Positions 9,632-21,600 of a stretch of 64,000 nt of DNA are shown piece after piece (position 1 is the stretch's first letter; every line of letters begins with the position of its first letter). The position numbers and the translations under genes were made by a program. This DNA comes from Fasciolopsis buskii (taxonomy: Eukaryota; Platyhelminthes; Trematoda; Plagiorchiida; Fasciolidae), in NCBI GenBank assembly GCA_008360955.1, contig LUCM01007735.1:1-64000 (forward strand). The letters run 5' to 3'. The notes under the pieces were generated by a model. The model ran no database searches, was not told where the DNA came from, and saw nothing but the letters and a program-made list of their open reading frames with translations.

Positions 9632-9652
9632 ATATATATATATATATATATA
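9632..9652. repeat. (TA)n microsatellite
   Basis: About ten AT units. Confidence 0.9.
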
Positions 9653-9723
9653 AGGGAGATTTATACATCTTATGAATTTATGTACCGCCGTGTAATATCG
9701 CAACATGGCGTTGAAGTAAAACA

Positions 9724-10263
9724 ATGAAAAAAAGAAACTGTTTCAGAGTTTGCCTCTTATGCTGGCCCTTTTGTTGTTCACCTCCAGGCCATAGGTTTTC
9801 CGTCGGGATTCACGTTCCGTCATTGGTTTGGATCTTACCCGGTTGTCCTAACCGAAGTATAGAGTTGACTGAGGGGGATCGTACTCGGAGCTCTTATTCA
9901 ACCACTCTAACCTGCAATGTTGTAATACCTATTTTAGTGCACTGCAGCTGGCTGACTGGGGAAGACATCAGCTTCACCAATGTCTCTGATCCCGATAGCT
10001 TGTGGTTTACGGTTGCCAGGCAGGTCCCTCCAGATGTCGATCCACTCTGTTTTCCGTTAGCGAGTGAAGTGCATCTTGCGAAGACAAAGTTGATCCATGT
10101 CTTCAAAAAGGATATGCAGACAAGTGTTTCAGAGTTTTCGAAATGCCGTTCGGCCACGTCAGTGGGCCAGTTGGGATCATCTGCGCCTTGCTCGTTCGGT
10201 AGGATCATTAAGCTGGAATGCTTAAAATCTGATAATTTCTGTTGTTTCATCCCTTGGTTTTAG
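9724..10263 (+). other. Unassigned 179-codon open frame
   Basis: This is one of the longest non-transposon frames in the window, overlapped by a 118-codon frame on the other strand (9894-10250). Local G+C is raised (near 48%). I recognise no domain on either strand. It may be part of an old transposon or a retained coding fragment. The first 40 residues are cysteine-rich and hydrophobic. No splice sites clearly frame it. Confidence 0.25.
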
Positions 10264-12720
10264 TGTTCGGTTTAAATTAGTCTTAATGCTCACCCGCAAA
10301 CGCCCCCTTGCAATGTCGTTAGATTCTTCTCAGACATCACTGCATCATCCGGGGACTCATTGTCCATAATATTGCGATATTTGGAGACTTCGTGCCAATT
10401 GTCCTTTTTGTGCTCTATAACCAGTTACGCAACAAACCTGAACGGTGTTATTGACAACGGTTACATTTATTATATTCCTGACTTTAATTGAATTCAGTAG
10501 ATTCCTCACCATAAGCTTGGGGACACGGCTTTATTCTACCATACCACATCCGACCAGTTTATGTGGAACTCCGTTGACAAACAGTATTATACACAGTAAT
10601 ATGCGCCGAACTGAACCCGGCGCGCTGCAGTGTCTTTGAGGCATTCGGCGGCGAGGCATTGGAATCTGTAAAGGTGCTCCCGAACCCTATGGAGGATGAG
10701 TATATGCTCAGTATGTCCCATGCCCGGGCGATAAATTCTGTATTTGGGACATTGGTGTTCATGTTTCAGTCTATTGAAGCGGGGGTTCACAGTGGACGTC
10801 ACATCGGAAGGATAAATTTGAATCGAAGATCACTGGCATATCTAGTGGTCACTTGAGGAACCAGGTGAAGCGTTCCTTTTCTCTGTCCTTCCAGCTATCT
10901 ATATTAGGGATGCATACACCAGGAATTCACCTTCATCTCCACGCTGATGAAAACATGACACGAGAAGGCAGTGCATAGTGTTTTCTCAATAGAAACTATT
11001 TAAATTTCGGTGTTTTGAGAGGCTTTCAGTCATAGTAGCCGAATCAGAAACTGAGACAATTCGTCATGATTAGCGTCTAATATGATGTATGCCCCTTGGG
11101 AAAGCCGACGTTTCTCTCAGTACTGCAAGAAGATTTGTGCTTGAACTCTGGAGATCCAAATTGAACTGTTTTATGGTGAACATGGTCTTGATACCGACAG
11201 TAGTTGGATATCGTCAGTATTTTTGCTTTTCCGAATAGAAGTCCAGAAATCGAGACTCATTTACCTCCAGAAGTTGGCTACCTATGGATGTGGCAGCGTG
11301 CCGTGTGTGCCTATTAAATAAAGGCAGTGTACTTTTATGTACGAGTAAAGCAGTGCTGGGTCAGGCTACCAGTTGCCCACGTTTTATTGAATGGTAATTT
11401 CGTCAGATTACAGTTAGTGCTGCTAGACGTGAGGATTTCATTAGAAATATTCAAATCATTTGGTTTCTCTGGCTTACCTACAACTAGCTGTTCTGTTTTG
11501 TTGTCCAGTGTAAAGATGTTCGAACCAACCCTGACCATTTTATTAGACTGGGGACCAAATATAGCAATAAACGGGTGAATATCAGTAGACCGTGATGTGT
11601 CAGTCGCGGTGGAGTGTGGAATGCATGAACTTCACCGCGATCATAACAAGCAGCGGGACATACTCAATTCCACACAGATGCGCACTGCAGTGCTGCTTTG
11701 TTCATCCATTGGGCATAGCTGACTTAGGTCTTGCGGAAAATACGTCTTGCACTATTTCATCTAGGGTCACCATGAGATGTGGTGCTCGTCAAGCGTGTCT
11801 ATTTTCGTTCCGTTCAAATTCGCAGTTGAAATAGTTACTTGAATCGCACTGTTCTCATATGAGAATTGTAGCGTTGATTTTTTCCGGTAGCGTAAAGTGC
11901 TTCATTTTAAATAAGTAGATAATGTCTTTGACCGGCGATTCAGGTCAAAAGACCGTTTCCATTTTGTTCGGCTTTTTCACGTACAATGATCTGGTTGGAC
12001 CATTTTCGAACCCATCTTATACAGAGAACTTGGCGTATGAAGAATTCAGACCCACTTAACAATGCTATTCGAGCAGTACTTTATACCGTAGGTTGTAAGT
12101 TCACTGAAGAACAAATTTGTGTCCATACCGACATATCAGTTTATGTGGAATGCCAAGTGATTCCTTTTAGCTAGATCGCTACCGTTCTTCATGTGATCGT
12201 CAAGGGACAGTTACATAAACTGTCCCTTTTCTAGTAACTCAATCGTAATCTTCCACGATGTTAGGACCAGTCGTGTTCATAGTATGATTCACAAACTGAT
12301 AAAACTCGATATCCTGTTTCAGTCGCTCAGTCTGAAGTATCATATTCATATGGCATTTAAGGTCCACAATCTAATATTACCATTAGTCACAGACAGTTAG
12401 CCATTTTAATATTACCTTTTATCGGGAAGCTCGGGCGTTTAGTGAACGGTAATCAACCAACGATAGTCAGTATGAAGTTTCAAATTGCGATGCCAACAAG
12501 AACCTCGAGGTTTTTCGTTTCTCCCATCTGTCCAAAAGCACGACCTCGTTCACTACATAGGTCACATTACCAGCACATGCCAGGTTTAATGGATTGTTAG
12601 CGGTTAGTAGTTAACACGAAACTGCGACGGTCTGATCTTGACGGTTTTCATTTACTGTTATGAATTTAAGTTGACCACGGTAAAATCTACTTTTGTGACG
12701 GGTGGTTGTCCCATAAGTAA
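10264..12720. other. Intergenic or intronic, nothing firm
   Basis: Two G+C-richer patches (10550-10860 and 11590-11830) with overlapping short frames on both strands look like transposon remains, but no motif decides it. No SINE boxes or direct repeats were seen. Confidence 0.4.
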
Positions 12721-12735
12721 TACACAAAAAAACCG

Positions 12736-13164
12736 ATGTATTCATTATCAGTGCTTCTACCTAATTACTATTTTATGAAAGACAGCACGACAAAATGTGA
12801 ACACGATCAGTCAGATCTTGGTCACTCTGACCAGAGTCAACCTAAATGCTTGCATAATTCTTCGAAAACATCTTCATATTCAGCAGAGGACAGCCAACTT
12901 AGTGAACCAAGTTATCTTAAACCGCCTCTAGCATGCACGCAGGTATTTAACTACCTACAGAAACAACCCTCGCCTCGCGATATTCGAAATTTTCCGGTTT
13001 CGGTTGATAAGCTTGAAGTTTCACATAATCTCGCAGAAAAAATGCGTAGATTTAGATCCTGCAACCCCTTTGGGGATGTTATCCGTCGTCTCCATCTCGT
13101 CCACGAAATGGTTAGGTCAACTGTGTTGCGTGGGAAAGCTTCGTTACACTGGAACAAGACATAA
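12736..13164 (+). CDS. Unknown protein, exon or exon-sized open frame
   Basis: A 142-codon frame follows an in-frame stop at 12718. The first half is serine-, glutamine- and histidine-rich and probably disordered. The second half looks folded and coding-like: SPRDIRNFPVSVDKLEVS, then EKMRRFRSCNPFGDVIRRL, then HLVHEM. I do not recognise the family. The true 5' end could be the ATG at 12736 or an acceptor such as the cag near 12750. The frame ends at TAA 13162, but a GTTAGG at 13111, directly after HLVHEM, could be a donor, so the last 17 residues may be read-through. It lies 3 kb downstream of the PSME3IP1 poly(A) signal on the same strand and could start the next gene. Confidence 0.4.
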   Translation: MYSLSVLLPNYYFMKDSTTKCEHDQSDLGHSDQSQPKCLHNSSKTSSYSAEDSQLSEPSYLKPPLACTQVFNYLQKQPSPRDIRNFPVSVDKLEVSHNLAEKMRRFRSCNPFGDVIRRLHLVHEMVRSTVLRGKASLHWNKT

Positions 13165-13169
13165 GAACA

Positions 13170-14022
13170 GGGTTTTGAGACAGTTATCAAGAGTTCACTT
13201 CAGCAGCCCCATAATTTAAGTAAAATTTATATTGCCTTGCAGGTGCACTGATTAACTCATCTGAAAAACGTCATCCGCGCAAATAGGTCATCTCCACGTG
13301 GCCGGGACGATTGATTTACCAGATAAAGGCCTCTCCTCTGAGACAACTTCTTCCTTAACGGTTGCCTAAAATGGACTGATCGGAGAAAACTGCCAAATGA
13401 AATTTTGGCTGAGTGCAATGTTGATTTTTTTAACAATTATAAAACGTAGTCCGGGGGAAGTTCATGTGAAGATTTGCAGCCAAGCACCTTTGAGATTGGA
13501 GCAACTGAACTAGTATAAGTAATAAGCCCATATGAAGCCTGCGGCATATGTTAATGGATCGGCAATTAAATGCTCTCCAGTTTATCGGTTCTTAGTCTGG
13601 TTTTTTGAACATGGTCGATTCGATGGTAGGACGATTGCTATATACCTATCTTTCGACAGTCTTGTATGACATATGGTCGGATGTTTTTGACAGACAAATG
13701 AAATCGGTGGAATTCGTACGTTATTGGGAAAGTCATTTCGGGAAAATTCAACGTAGGCAGCGCAGAAATATCACAATATAAAACAAAATATACGCCACGA
13801 AGAATGACACTGAAATGAGATGACTAACTGCCGAATGGATTAACATCCAGTGAACTACATAACTCTTGGATGGAAGAGCATGCACAAGAATGGACTGGCG
13901 ATGTAGACACGATCACGAATGTTTACAACACGTTGTGGGGATGGATTAGTCACCATTAACTGTCACGTCAATTGAGCTGAGGATGGTGAGAATATAGTAT
14001 CAAACTGTGACTGACTTGACAG
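13170..14022. other. No supported feature
   Basis: Only short frames. An acceptor-like ttgccttgcag at about 13240 leads to a frame that soon stops. Confidence 0.4.
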
Positions 14023-14023
14023 T

Positions 14024-14616
14024 GAAGAAAAACGTCCACGTAGCTGTCAAGTCGACGATGTTGTAAATGACCTACGAAAACGGCAGTATATTTGTCCGCG
14101 ACTTATTGTTGTAAGTACTGTATCTAACCGAGTTATTTGGAGATTCCCATTTGTAATACGCACTATGGGGCATTACTCGAGTAGTATGAGTAAGTGCATC
14201 GGATATCTCCATATACCTCCTGATTCTAACAAGAAGCGCCTGTGCATAATAGGAACTGATGCCACTAACTAACAAGGCCGGGCCGAACTCCCCTATTGAC
14301 ATAATTCTAATAATTGTCTAACTGTTCGATTAACAAACAAAGGTGTCAAAAAATGTATTCGGTGTAGTGAAGTTACATGGAGACAGAAAATGCCCATCTT
14401 TACTTGTAAGATTCTCTTGCCGAATACTGACTTGTTGGACCAGAGCGTTGAGAGTTTTCAGCAATCAACATACCGAATGAGGCATCCGAACGGTGCAAAC
14501 ATGGGACTGAAGACTTATTTTAAAAGCAAGTAGATGATGGAGTGCCCGTTAACCCGTATCACGTCTTTGGTCACATTCGTCGTCGAGTGTTAGGGGATGC
14601 GGATAGAACGGTCTCC
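14024..14616 (+). other. Cluster of three consecutive open frames, possible decayed ORF
   Basis: Three + frames follow each other with little gap: about 83 codons from 14024 (RPRSCQVDDVVNDLRKRQ, then RLIVVSTVSNRVIW), about 78 from 14292 (KKCIRCSEVTWRQKM, then YRMRHPNGANMG) and about 31 from 14526 (NPYHVFGHIRRRVLGDA). The arrangement suggests one decayed protein with two shifts, most simply a transposon. A CxxC pair in the second frame is the only motif-like feature. A GTAAGT at 14111 could instead end a short exon at 14023-14110. Confidence 0.25.
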
Positions 14617-15955
14617 TGAGGGGGACTCATTTTGTGATAGTTCACTTTAATGGTATGCCGATAATCACTTACTCGCAAAATTCGAAACAAATTTTTTCAA
14701 ATACTCAAACCGAAGCAGGCTGAGATATCACTAAATCTGATCAATCATGACTTCAAGAAACAGTTCATATTTATCATTTTAAATTGCAGAATAGTGAAAT
14801 TGATTTTTGTCAGAATCAGATGTGGTATTGTTTGCTTGGCGTACTTAATAGCTACTAACAATTTTATCAGTAGCCATAGTTTAAGTTTGTAATGTCTCAG
14901 ATCATTTTTCGTTCTCTGCTTCCGGCAACCGCGATTCCACGGTTCACTGATGCGCCAACCATTTTGAGAGGGCTTCTTCGTCGTGTTCATTAAGCACTGC
15001 AATCATTAACGACTATCTATTCACCAGGTTTACTTCTCCAATATTTCCATCCCCAGATATCTCTATACTTTTCCGATGCTTCTCAGTGCCGAGTATACTC
15101 TCAGATGTTCTTCGTTGAACAGTCCATACACACACACTTGTAACGCCTGAAACGAGATGCCGTGATGAGTACCAAAAAGGGCGTGCATGACGATCCCTGG
15201 TCAGGATTACCGGTCACCGAGGAATTGGTCTTGTGCCTGCGGTCATCCTCGCTTTTCCGCCCACATACTATTAAATATATAAGTATATATGGATGTTTTT
15301 CAACCCGCCCCAGGTTTTCAGGTTCTTTAAAGGCCCTCTGCGAGTAGCTGACCCTAAGGAAAACGAAGCAGATCTCTTTTCGTAAACTCACGCGTCAAGC
15401 GAGTGCCAACAAACGTGGAGATAAGCCGCCCCGGGAAATTCGTTTGGATTCAAATTTATCAGTTTAGGTCCCAATAGTATGCTTTCACAGCTAAATTTAC
15501 ATTCTTTCCCATTTGACTATTTACCTGGTGCATTTTATTCCCCAACAAGTTGCATTCAAAGAGCAACTAATTCAGTTGGGAAATGGGATTTCGTTTGCGC
15601 AGTTTCTCACCATGTCAACTGCGGATCGATACAGAAAATTACCAAGATGGACTGACTGAGTGATTAATAACAAAGCTTCGAGAGTGATCCGTGCACTTTG
15701 AGAACACAATTTGCGTTTATCCCAAGATCGATTAATTCATGTGCATTCTCCCGGACCTCTTCTGCGCTTTACATCCGGTTTGATGCCTTGCATCCGCTCT
15801 GGAGACAGATGCGCCGCTCACCGGTAAAGTCGTTTGGCAAACGCGATGTGCTGCACACAAGCAGAAATAAGCCGTAACCTTTTCGCTCCTAAGGGAACTG
15901 AAAATCTTCAAATTGCACACTTCGATTTCGCAATCTAATGCAATGATATTTCAAG

Positions 15956-16477
15956 TTAGTTTAATTTAGTTTTGCCCAAGATTCTGATATCCAGTCCACA
16001 AAGGTTTAAGTGGTTAGTTAGGTCTGATTTGCCACAATTAGAACCAATTTGTAGTTCAGGTGAGAAGTAGCCTAGTAAGCACTTGATGAGATCAAGTGCC
16101 CCAACGGGGAGTAACAAAATGTATGTTGGTCGGGAGGGGAGCGATAAGTGAGAATTGTTCAACCGTTCGAAAACGATCAAAAAAGACGGAATTATGTCAG
16201 TAACGTTCCCATGATCCCGAATGTCTAACATTTGATAGTGTAGTTTACTTAAAATAAAAGAGAACAGTTCCTTGGGAGAGCGAATATTTTGCAGTAGATA
16301 TTTAGCATTGCCGTTGCTTAAAATGTAATCATTTGATGTACTAGTGCCAGTTTGGAAACGGTTGAGGAGTAAAGGTAAGCTAAACGAATAAGAATGGAGC
16401 TCAATGCGCTTTGAATGACACCCCGAGGGAGAACATGTGCATGGATAAAGTAACCATACCTTGAACCACATTACCAT
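15956..16477 (-). other. Unassigned 173-codon open frame
   Basis: This is a long uninterrupted - strand frame, well beyond the usual chance length here. It reads as a mixed globular sequence, for example KYLLQNIRSPKELFSFILSK and PTYILLLPVGALDLIKCLLG. No family is recognised and no splice pair frames it: an in-frame TGA lies directly before the ATG. It could be a single-exon gene, a transposon ORF or a host exon. A second long - frame (17382-17837) lies 900 bases away with a + strand exon candidate between them. Confidence 0.3.
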
Positions 16478-16534
16478 TCAGCATCAAAGAAAACTAACTA
16501 CTAAAACACGCGGAGTGCCTCTATTCCAGTGTAA

Positions 16535-16580
16535 CAGGTATGGTGTTGGACACGCAATCGTTCGATGCGGATTCATATCC
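16535..16580 (+). mobile_element. Truncated tRNA-like SINE head (family 2)
   Basis: The stretch from GGTATGG through CGCAATCGTTCG to GGATTCATATCC matches the SINE head at 36690-36760 (GGTATGG, CACAATCGTTCG, GGTTCGCATC), with about 12 bases missing in the middle. The B box is GGATTCATATC. Confidence 0.4.
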
Positions 16581-16644
16581 TATTTCAAGTGTGATGAATG
16601 TGCACTAATGATGATTTGTAACAAAGATACAAGATGATTTTCAG

Positions 16645-16798
16645 GAGTCAGTGGGGCGGTGCTGCTAAAATCCCAGCTATTAAGTATCACTATCTCGTTA
16701 AATTATCAGAAATTCTTCTTTTGCATCCAAAAAATCTACTTCACAGGTTCGCTAAATTAAATCAAGCATCACAGTCCCGGCCTCTACCAGATATCACG
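16645..16798 (+). CDS. Internal exon candidate, unknown protein
   Basis: Acceptor gattttcag at 16636-16644 and donor GTGAGT at 16799 enclose 51 open codons: SQWGGAAKIPAIKYHYLVK, then SEILLLHPKNLLHRFAK, ending SQSRPLPDIT. It enters owing two bases and leaves none. The content looks like alpha-helical repeat protein. The exon at 23095 also starts in phase 0, so the two can join directly. I do not recognise the family. Support is splice consensus and an uninterrupted frame. Confidence 0.4.
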
Positions 16799-17381
16799 GT
16801 GAGTATTGATAGCAATGAAAAATCATTTCGTGAGTATAAAAAGTATGTAAAATTCCATCAGATACCGAACAAGTGAACTAGCGTTGGATGGGGATTTGCT
16901 ATCCGTCAAAATAAGTTGCTTTTCTAGTATTCGCGATAAATATATTGTCAAGTGGTTGGATGAAATACGGGTTAAGATAGATGGGTACATGTTTATAAAT
17001 CGTTTGTTCAGAATTACTTCCCCATTTACTAATGGTCAGTGAGCAGAACAAATTTTCAAATCCATTGAGATCACTGATCGTTTTCAACTGTATAGGTTGA
17101 ACTACAAAACAATCTCGATTACGTTTTCTGGCAGGGCGAATAACATGCACTTAGGAAGTTTCCTTTCAGACAATATTCAGATTTTTTCTCGATTGTCGCC
17201 AGTAAAAAATCTTCCTATCCACAATAAATTAGTCACAATCGTTATCGTAATTAAATCCGGCAAGTACTAAGTTTGCTTAATCCGGTTGGAAATTTTCGAG
17301 TCGCAAACTGAACTCGTAGCACTGGTATTATGATTCGATTTTATTAGAAATAAAATTCCGCGGACATCCGTCTCTTTCTTG

Positions 17382-17837
17382 TCAAAAGCCAGCGCCTTCG
17401 AACCCAAACAGGTGATAAAACGAGGAGGGCGTGAACATCATCGAGCTACCTAACTTAATGTAATCAAGAGTACGGTAGATGTGAACTCTAAAAATTCTGC
17501 CATACATTCGGCGATCGTGAGTAACGAACGGATGTAATAGTAGTTCGAAATATACTAATCTTACATTTTTTGGCAAGCAGTTTAGCATGGATAACACTAA
17601 AACAACAGAGCTATACCATATGGATGAAAGGTTTATTTTTCCATAAGGTCTCCTGGAATGTGGACGATAAAAAAGGTTTAGTTTCCATTTCAGGTTTAGT
17701 TTCCAAGGCTTCACAAAAGATAGCAATGGTCGGGTGAAACAAAAGTGAATAAGACCAGTAAAACTGGCCGTTGGATAAGTCAATTCGACGAGGGGACTGC
17801 TCTCATCTTGGGCAGTACTTAAATAGAAAATGCCCAT
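17382..17837 (-). other. Unassigned 151-codon open frame
   Basis: An open - frame beginning MGIFYLSTAQDESSPLV, with a basic stretch (PHSRRPYGK) and hydrophobic segments. A tandem-like KLNLKWKLNLFYRP reflects a 12-base repeat of aggtttagtttcca type around 17670-17705. No domain is recognised. It ends 110 bases before the TA-rich block. Confidence 0.25.
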
Positions 17838-17948
17838 AAACGATTCGCCAGGAATGGTCTCGGTGGTGAACTAGAATTTGTGGAAAAATCACGGCAAAAC
17901 AGAAGAGTCTTACTGAGATTTGTGCTGGCCAGTTCGCAATTGAGGATG

Positions 17949-18605
17949 GTATATAGATATATGTATATATATATTTATAAATATGCATATATATATATTT
18001 ACATATATACATATAAATATGTATAAATATGCATATTTATATATATATGGATATATAAAAATATATGCATATATAAATATATATAAAAACACATATATGC
18101 ATAGGAATATATATATATATATAAATGTGTATATAAATCTACATATACATTTATATGTATATATTTATATATATAAGTATATATACACATATAAGTATAT
18201 ATATATATATGAATATATATTGATATATATATATATACGTGTATTTATACATGTATAGATATATATGTAGTTATATATATATAAGTATATATAAACATAT
18301 ATATATAAATATATATAACTATATATATAAATATACATATATATATATTTATATGTATATATGTATATATATACTTATATATACATATATACATATAATC
18401 TATATATATAAATATATATAAATATACATATATATTTATATGTATATGTGTATGTATATATATTTATATATATACATATTTATACGTTTATTTCTATATA
18501 TATGTATGAATATATATATATGTATATTTATATATATATATTTATGTGTGCATATATATATACATATATATATGTTCATATATAAAGATATGTATAAATA
18601 TATAA
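17949..18605. repeat. TA-rich degenerate microsatellite block, about 650 bases
   Basis: Nearly pure alternating purine-pyrimidine sequence made of TATATA broken by CATA, TAAATA, GTATA and TGTATA variants. No fixed longer period is visible. Open frames on both strands here consist of Tyr, Ile, Met, His and Lys only and are artefacts. Confidence 0.9.
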
Positions 18606-21600
18606 CAGATTTTTGAATGCCCGTTTGACAGAAATCAATTTACTGCTTCGGCTTCGTATATGGTTTAATTATTCATCAGGCACATGTGAAGCTAAAACAA
18701 TAAGCCGTACGCCTTACTTTTGCTCATGTGTGATTAAAACTTACTCGCCCTCTTCGAATGTAATTGTTACCTGAAAGTATTCTTAGTAGAAATTGGTTTG
18801 AATGCATGTGCCATGCCTTTAGACTTCGATAATTGACTTGCTGGAGCCAATATGCTGGTACTTTTCAAATGTTCCCGAAGCTTAGATGCAAGCGCAAAAG
18901 CTTGAAATTGAAGCTTTGATTGCAATCACAACCTCACCTCTATTCTCTTGTGTTCAATAAAGCTGCTTGGATTTAATGTGGATGTTTTCATTTTGCCCAA
19001 AAGATTTTCCACCTGCACTGTACGCCCTTCTCTTGCGCTGTTTATTTTGTTACTGGGATAAAACCAACAAGTAGCTGAGTAGTCTTGACCACTACGTAGT
19101 TTCCACGCAAAGAAGATTGTGAAAATGACCAGAAAGTGTTTTAGTCCACACTTTTGGAATATTTCATGACGGAGGCTTTCAAGCCAACAACTTTCGTTTT
19201 GACCCTCTTCCGAACTAACGTCAATTGGAGTTTTGAAGTTATCGTGACCTGTCGGGGTCCTTAAACAGGGATAGAAGATTCGAGCGTTAGGGCTGCAAGG
19301 TCAGCTGTAGTGTTTTGACCCGATTAGTTTTATAAACTATCCTAGCAATTTAGCAGCCCCAAGAAGTCTACTCAGATCTTTAAATATGAAATCGAACTTA
19401 CGATAGTGACATTGATTTGATGCATCGCTGAACACTTGTGCTCCCATGAATGAAATAGTCAGCTGCATATGGAGTCATCTTTTCCGACACTGTCCAGTAA
19501 TTCTTCATGGTGCACTGTTTTCCTTGCTCAATGCTGTTTAATTTATCCACTCGCCTTGCCGATTTGGACTTTCAGATCGAAATATGCAAGTTGGCATAAA
19601 CTTTTAGCGCGTACATCATAAAAGGGACGACAACCCACTCTCAGTGTGGTTCTGGTTTATCCTGGTGCAGCCATTGTTTACATGGAAATAATACGTTTTC
19701 GCCATGACTACAAATGTTGAGTCGCGATAAAGCCCGGGAGCTGTCTCGACTTATTTTGGTTAATGTCAAATATAGAGTAATTCGCATTCATGGTGTCGTT
19801 TGGCGGATAACTCGCGGAGACCCACACACACGTAAACCCGAAAAGTGTTTCGCTTTGGTCACCACGCCAGAGCCTGCAGGCCGGCAAAAATGTCGTTTTA
19901 CTGACTTGGTTCACTGTTGATAATGATGTGTCAGTTGTCTTGTAAACTACACAGGAATTTGGTTGCATTTTGAATTGGGAGCTTCCTGTTCTAGTGATGT
20001 AGATTGTCTCTTACTAATTCTAACAGGTTGATCAAAGACCGCTCGAAGATTCCAGACAGAATGAGCAAGAAACACGTTAACCGAAGACATTGGAATCCTG
20101 CCGGTGTTGCTTTGGGTGGACGGGACATGAACGAGGCTTGACTGGACAGTAACCTATCTGTAGTGGCAATATTCGTGGAAACCCTAAACAAAGTCTTAGT
20201 TGATGCTTCATTGCTGTGCACTCGAGATCCGCACTTGTCCATCATGGTAGCCCGCAAGATAAACAGAGTTGATATATTTTGTCTTTTAGGGATTTGTTGC
20301 GCGGCCGCAGCCCAGAACTGGTAGCATTGAATAAAGTGATGCTCAGAGAATGAAGTAATTTTTGTGCTGCCAGGAAAGTTAATCCGGTTACCATGTGCAT
20401 AAATGTAAAGGGAAATTACACGTAATCAATCCCAATTAACTATTTACCTCCGTCTTTCCGAATTTATTTAAATATAAGCGGCTAATATAAATTGAACATA
20501 TTCTAACACGTCCCTGAATTTAGACAAAAGCCTGGGAGATGTTAATTGTGACTTCTCTATCAAAGGACCAATCGGCGAACAAGCAGTCGCAGTTGGTTCG
20601 AGTGCGATAAATTGCACCTATACTAGTGCATTTCTGCCCGGTTCAATGGTTAAATGACTATAGAAGACGTCTTCATCACTTGTAGCAAACGGGGAGAAAT
20701 CTATGAAATAGCCAATCTTATCTGAGTCTGAACAAACTGCTACCTCAAAAATCACGATTAAGAGCCTAGCACTTACTGCTTAAGAAATCACTCTCACGTA
20801 ACACCTAGCAATGGTAACTACGTTGTTGAAAGCGCCAGTGGAGAGGTTTTGAGGCTGGTTAAACTGGAAAACCATAAAAATCTCTGTATTCTCATCATCC
20901 CATTCTTATACTTGAAATCTGACTGGAAGATCTAAATGCGAAAATTAGTGGTCGGTCTGTAAAACGGGACTTAAAAAGGTAGTCAGAGTGGCTAGGAAAC
21001 TCGGTTGTGACATTTTTTCGAACTATTTCGGGCGAGCTGAAGCAAACGGAGAAGTGTGGGAACCAAGCGATATTAAATATTTGCTGTTCCATGTCGTCTG
21101 AAGTATATATACGCCAAAGTGGAACCGTTCTGGATGATTTGACAACGTTCAGCTTTGATTTTGCCTCGTCTGCTGCGTGCCTAAGACCGAAACATTAGGC
21201 CTGCATTGTTACACACAAAACGTACCCAGAACATTAATATTTTCAAGATATGCAAATTCTGTGTTGACAGAAATAAGTTTATTTAGTGCCCGTAATTGCA
21301 CAACCGTGAACGTTCAGTCTGTGCGAGTAAAGAAGCATAAAAATGATTAAATCATCATATTGGAAAATCCGAAAGGATGACCGAAATCGCGAATGAACCA
21401 CCTGCATCGTGCTGTATATATTAGCCTTTGTGAACGTTTAATGCCCTGTTAGCACTGATCAGTCAGGGATTGATCAGACCGGACAACGGACGGATCAGAC
21501 TTTAGTTGTCTTCAGTTACAACACAACCAGCCTGGGGTAAATAAGAGAATTGACCTGTGGCTAGATCTATCGAACTTAAACTAATTGACATGAGCGAGAC

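Noticed and set aside
17910..18421. Several open frames of 60-91 codons on both strands
   Set aside because: They lie wholly in the TA-rich block and code only for Tyr, Ile, Met, His, Lys and Asn; repeat artefacts.
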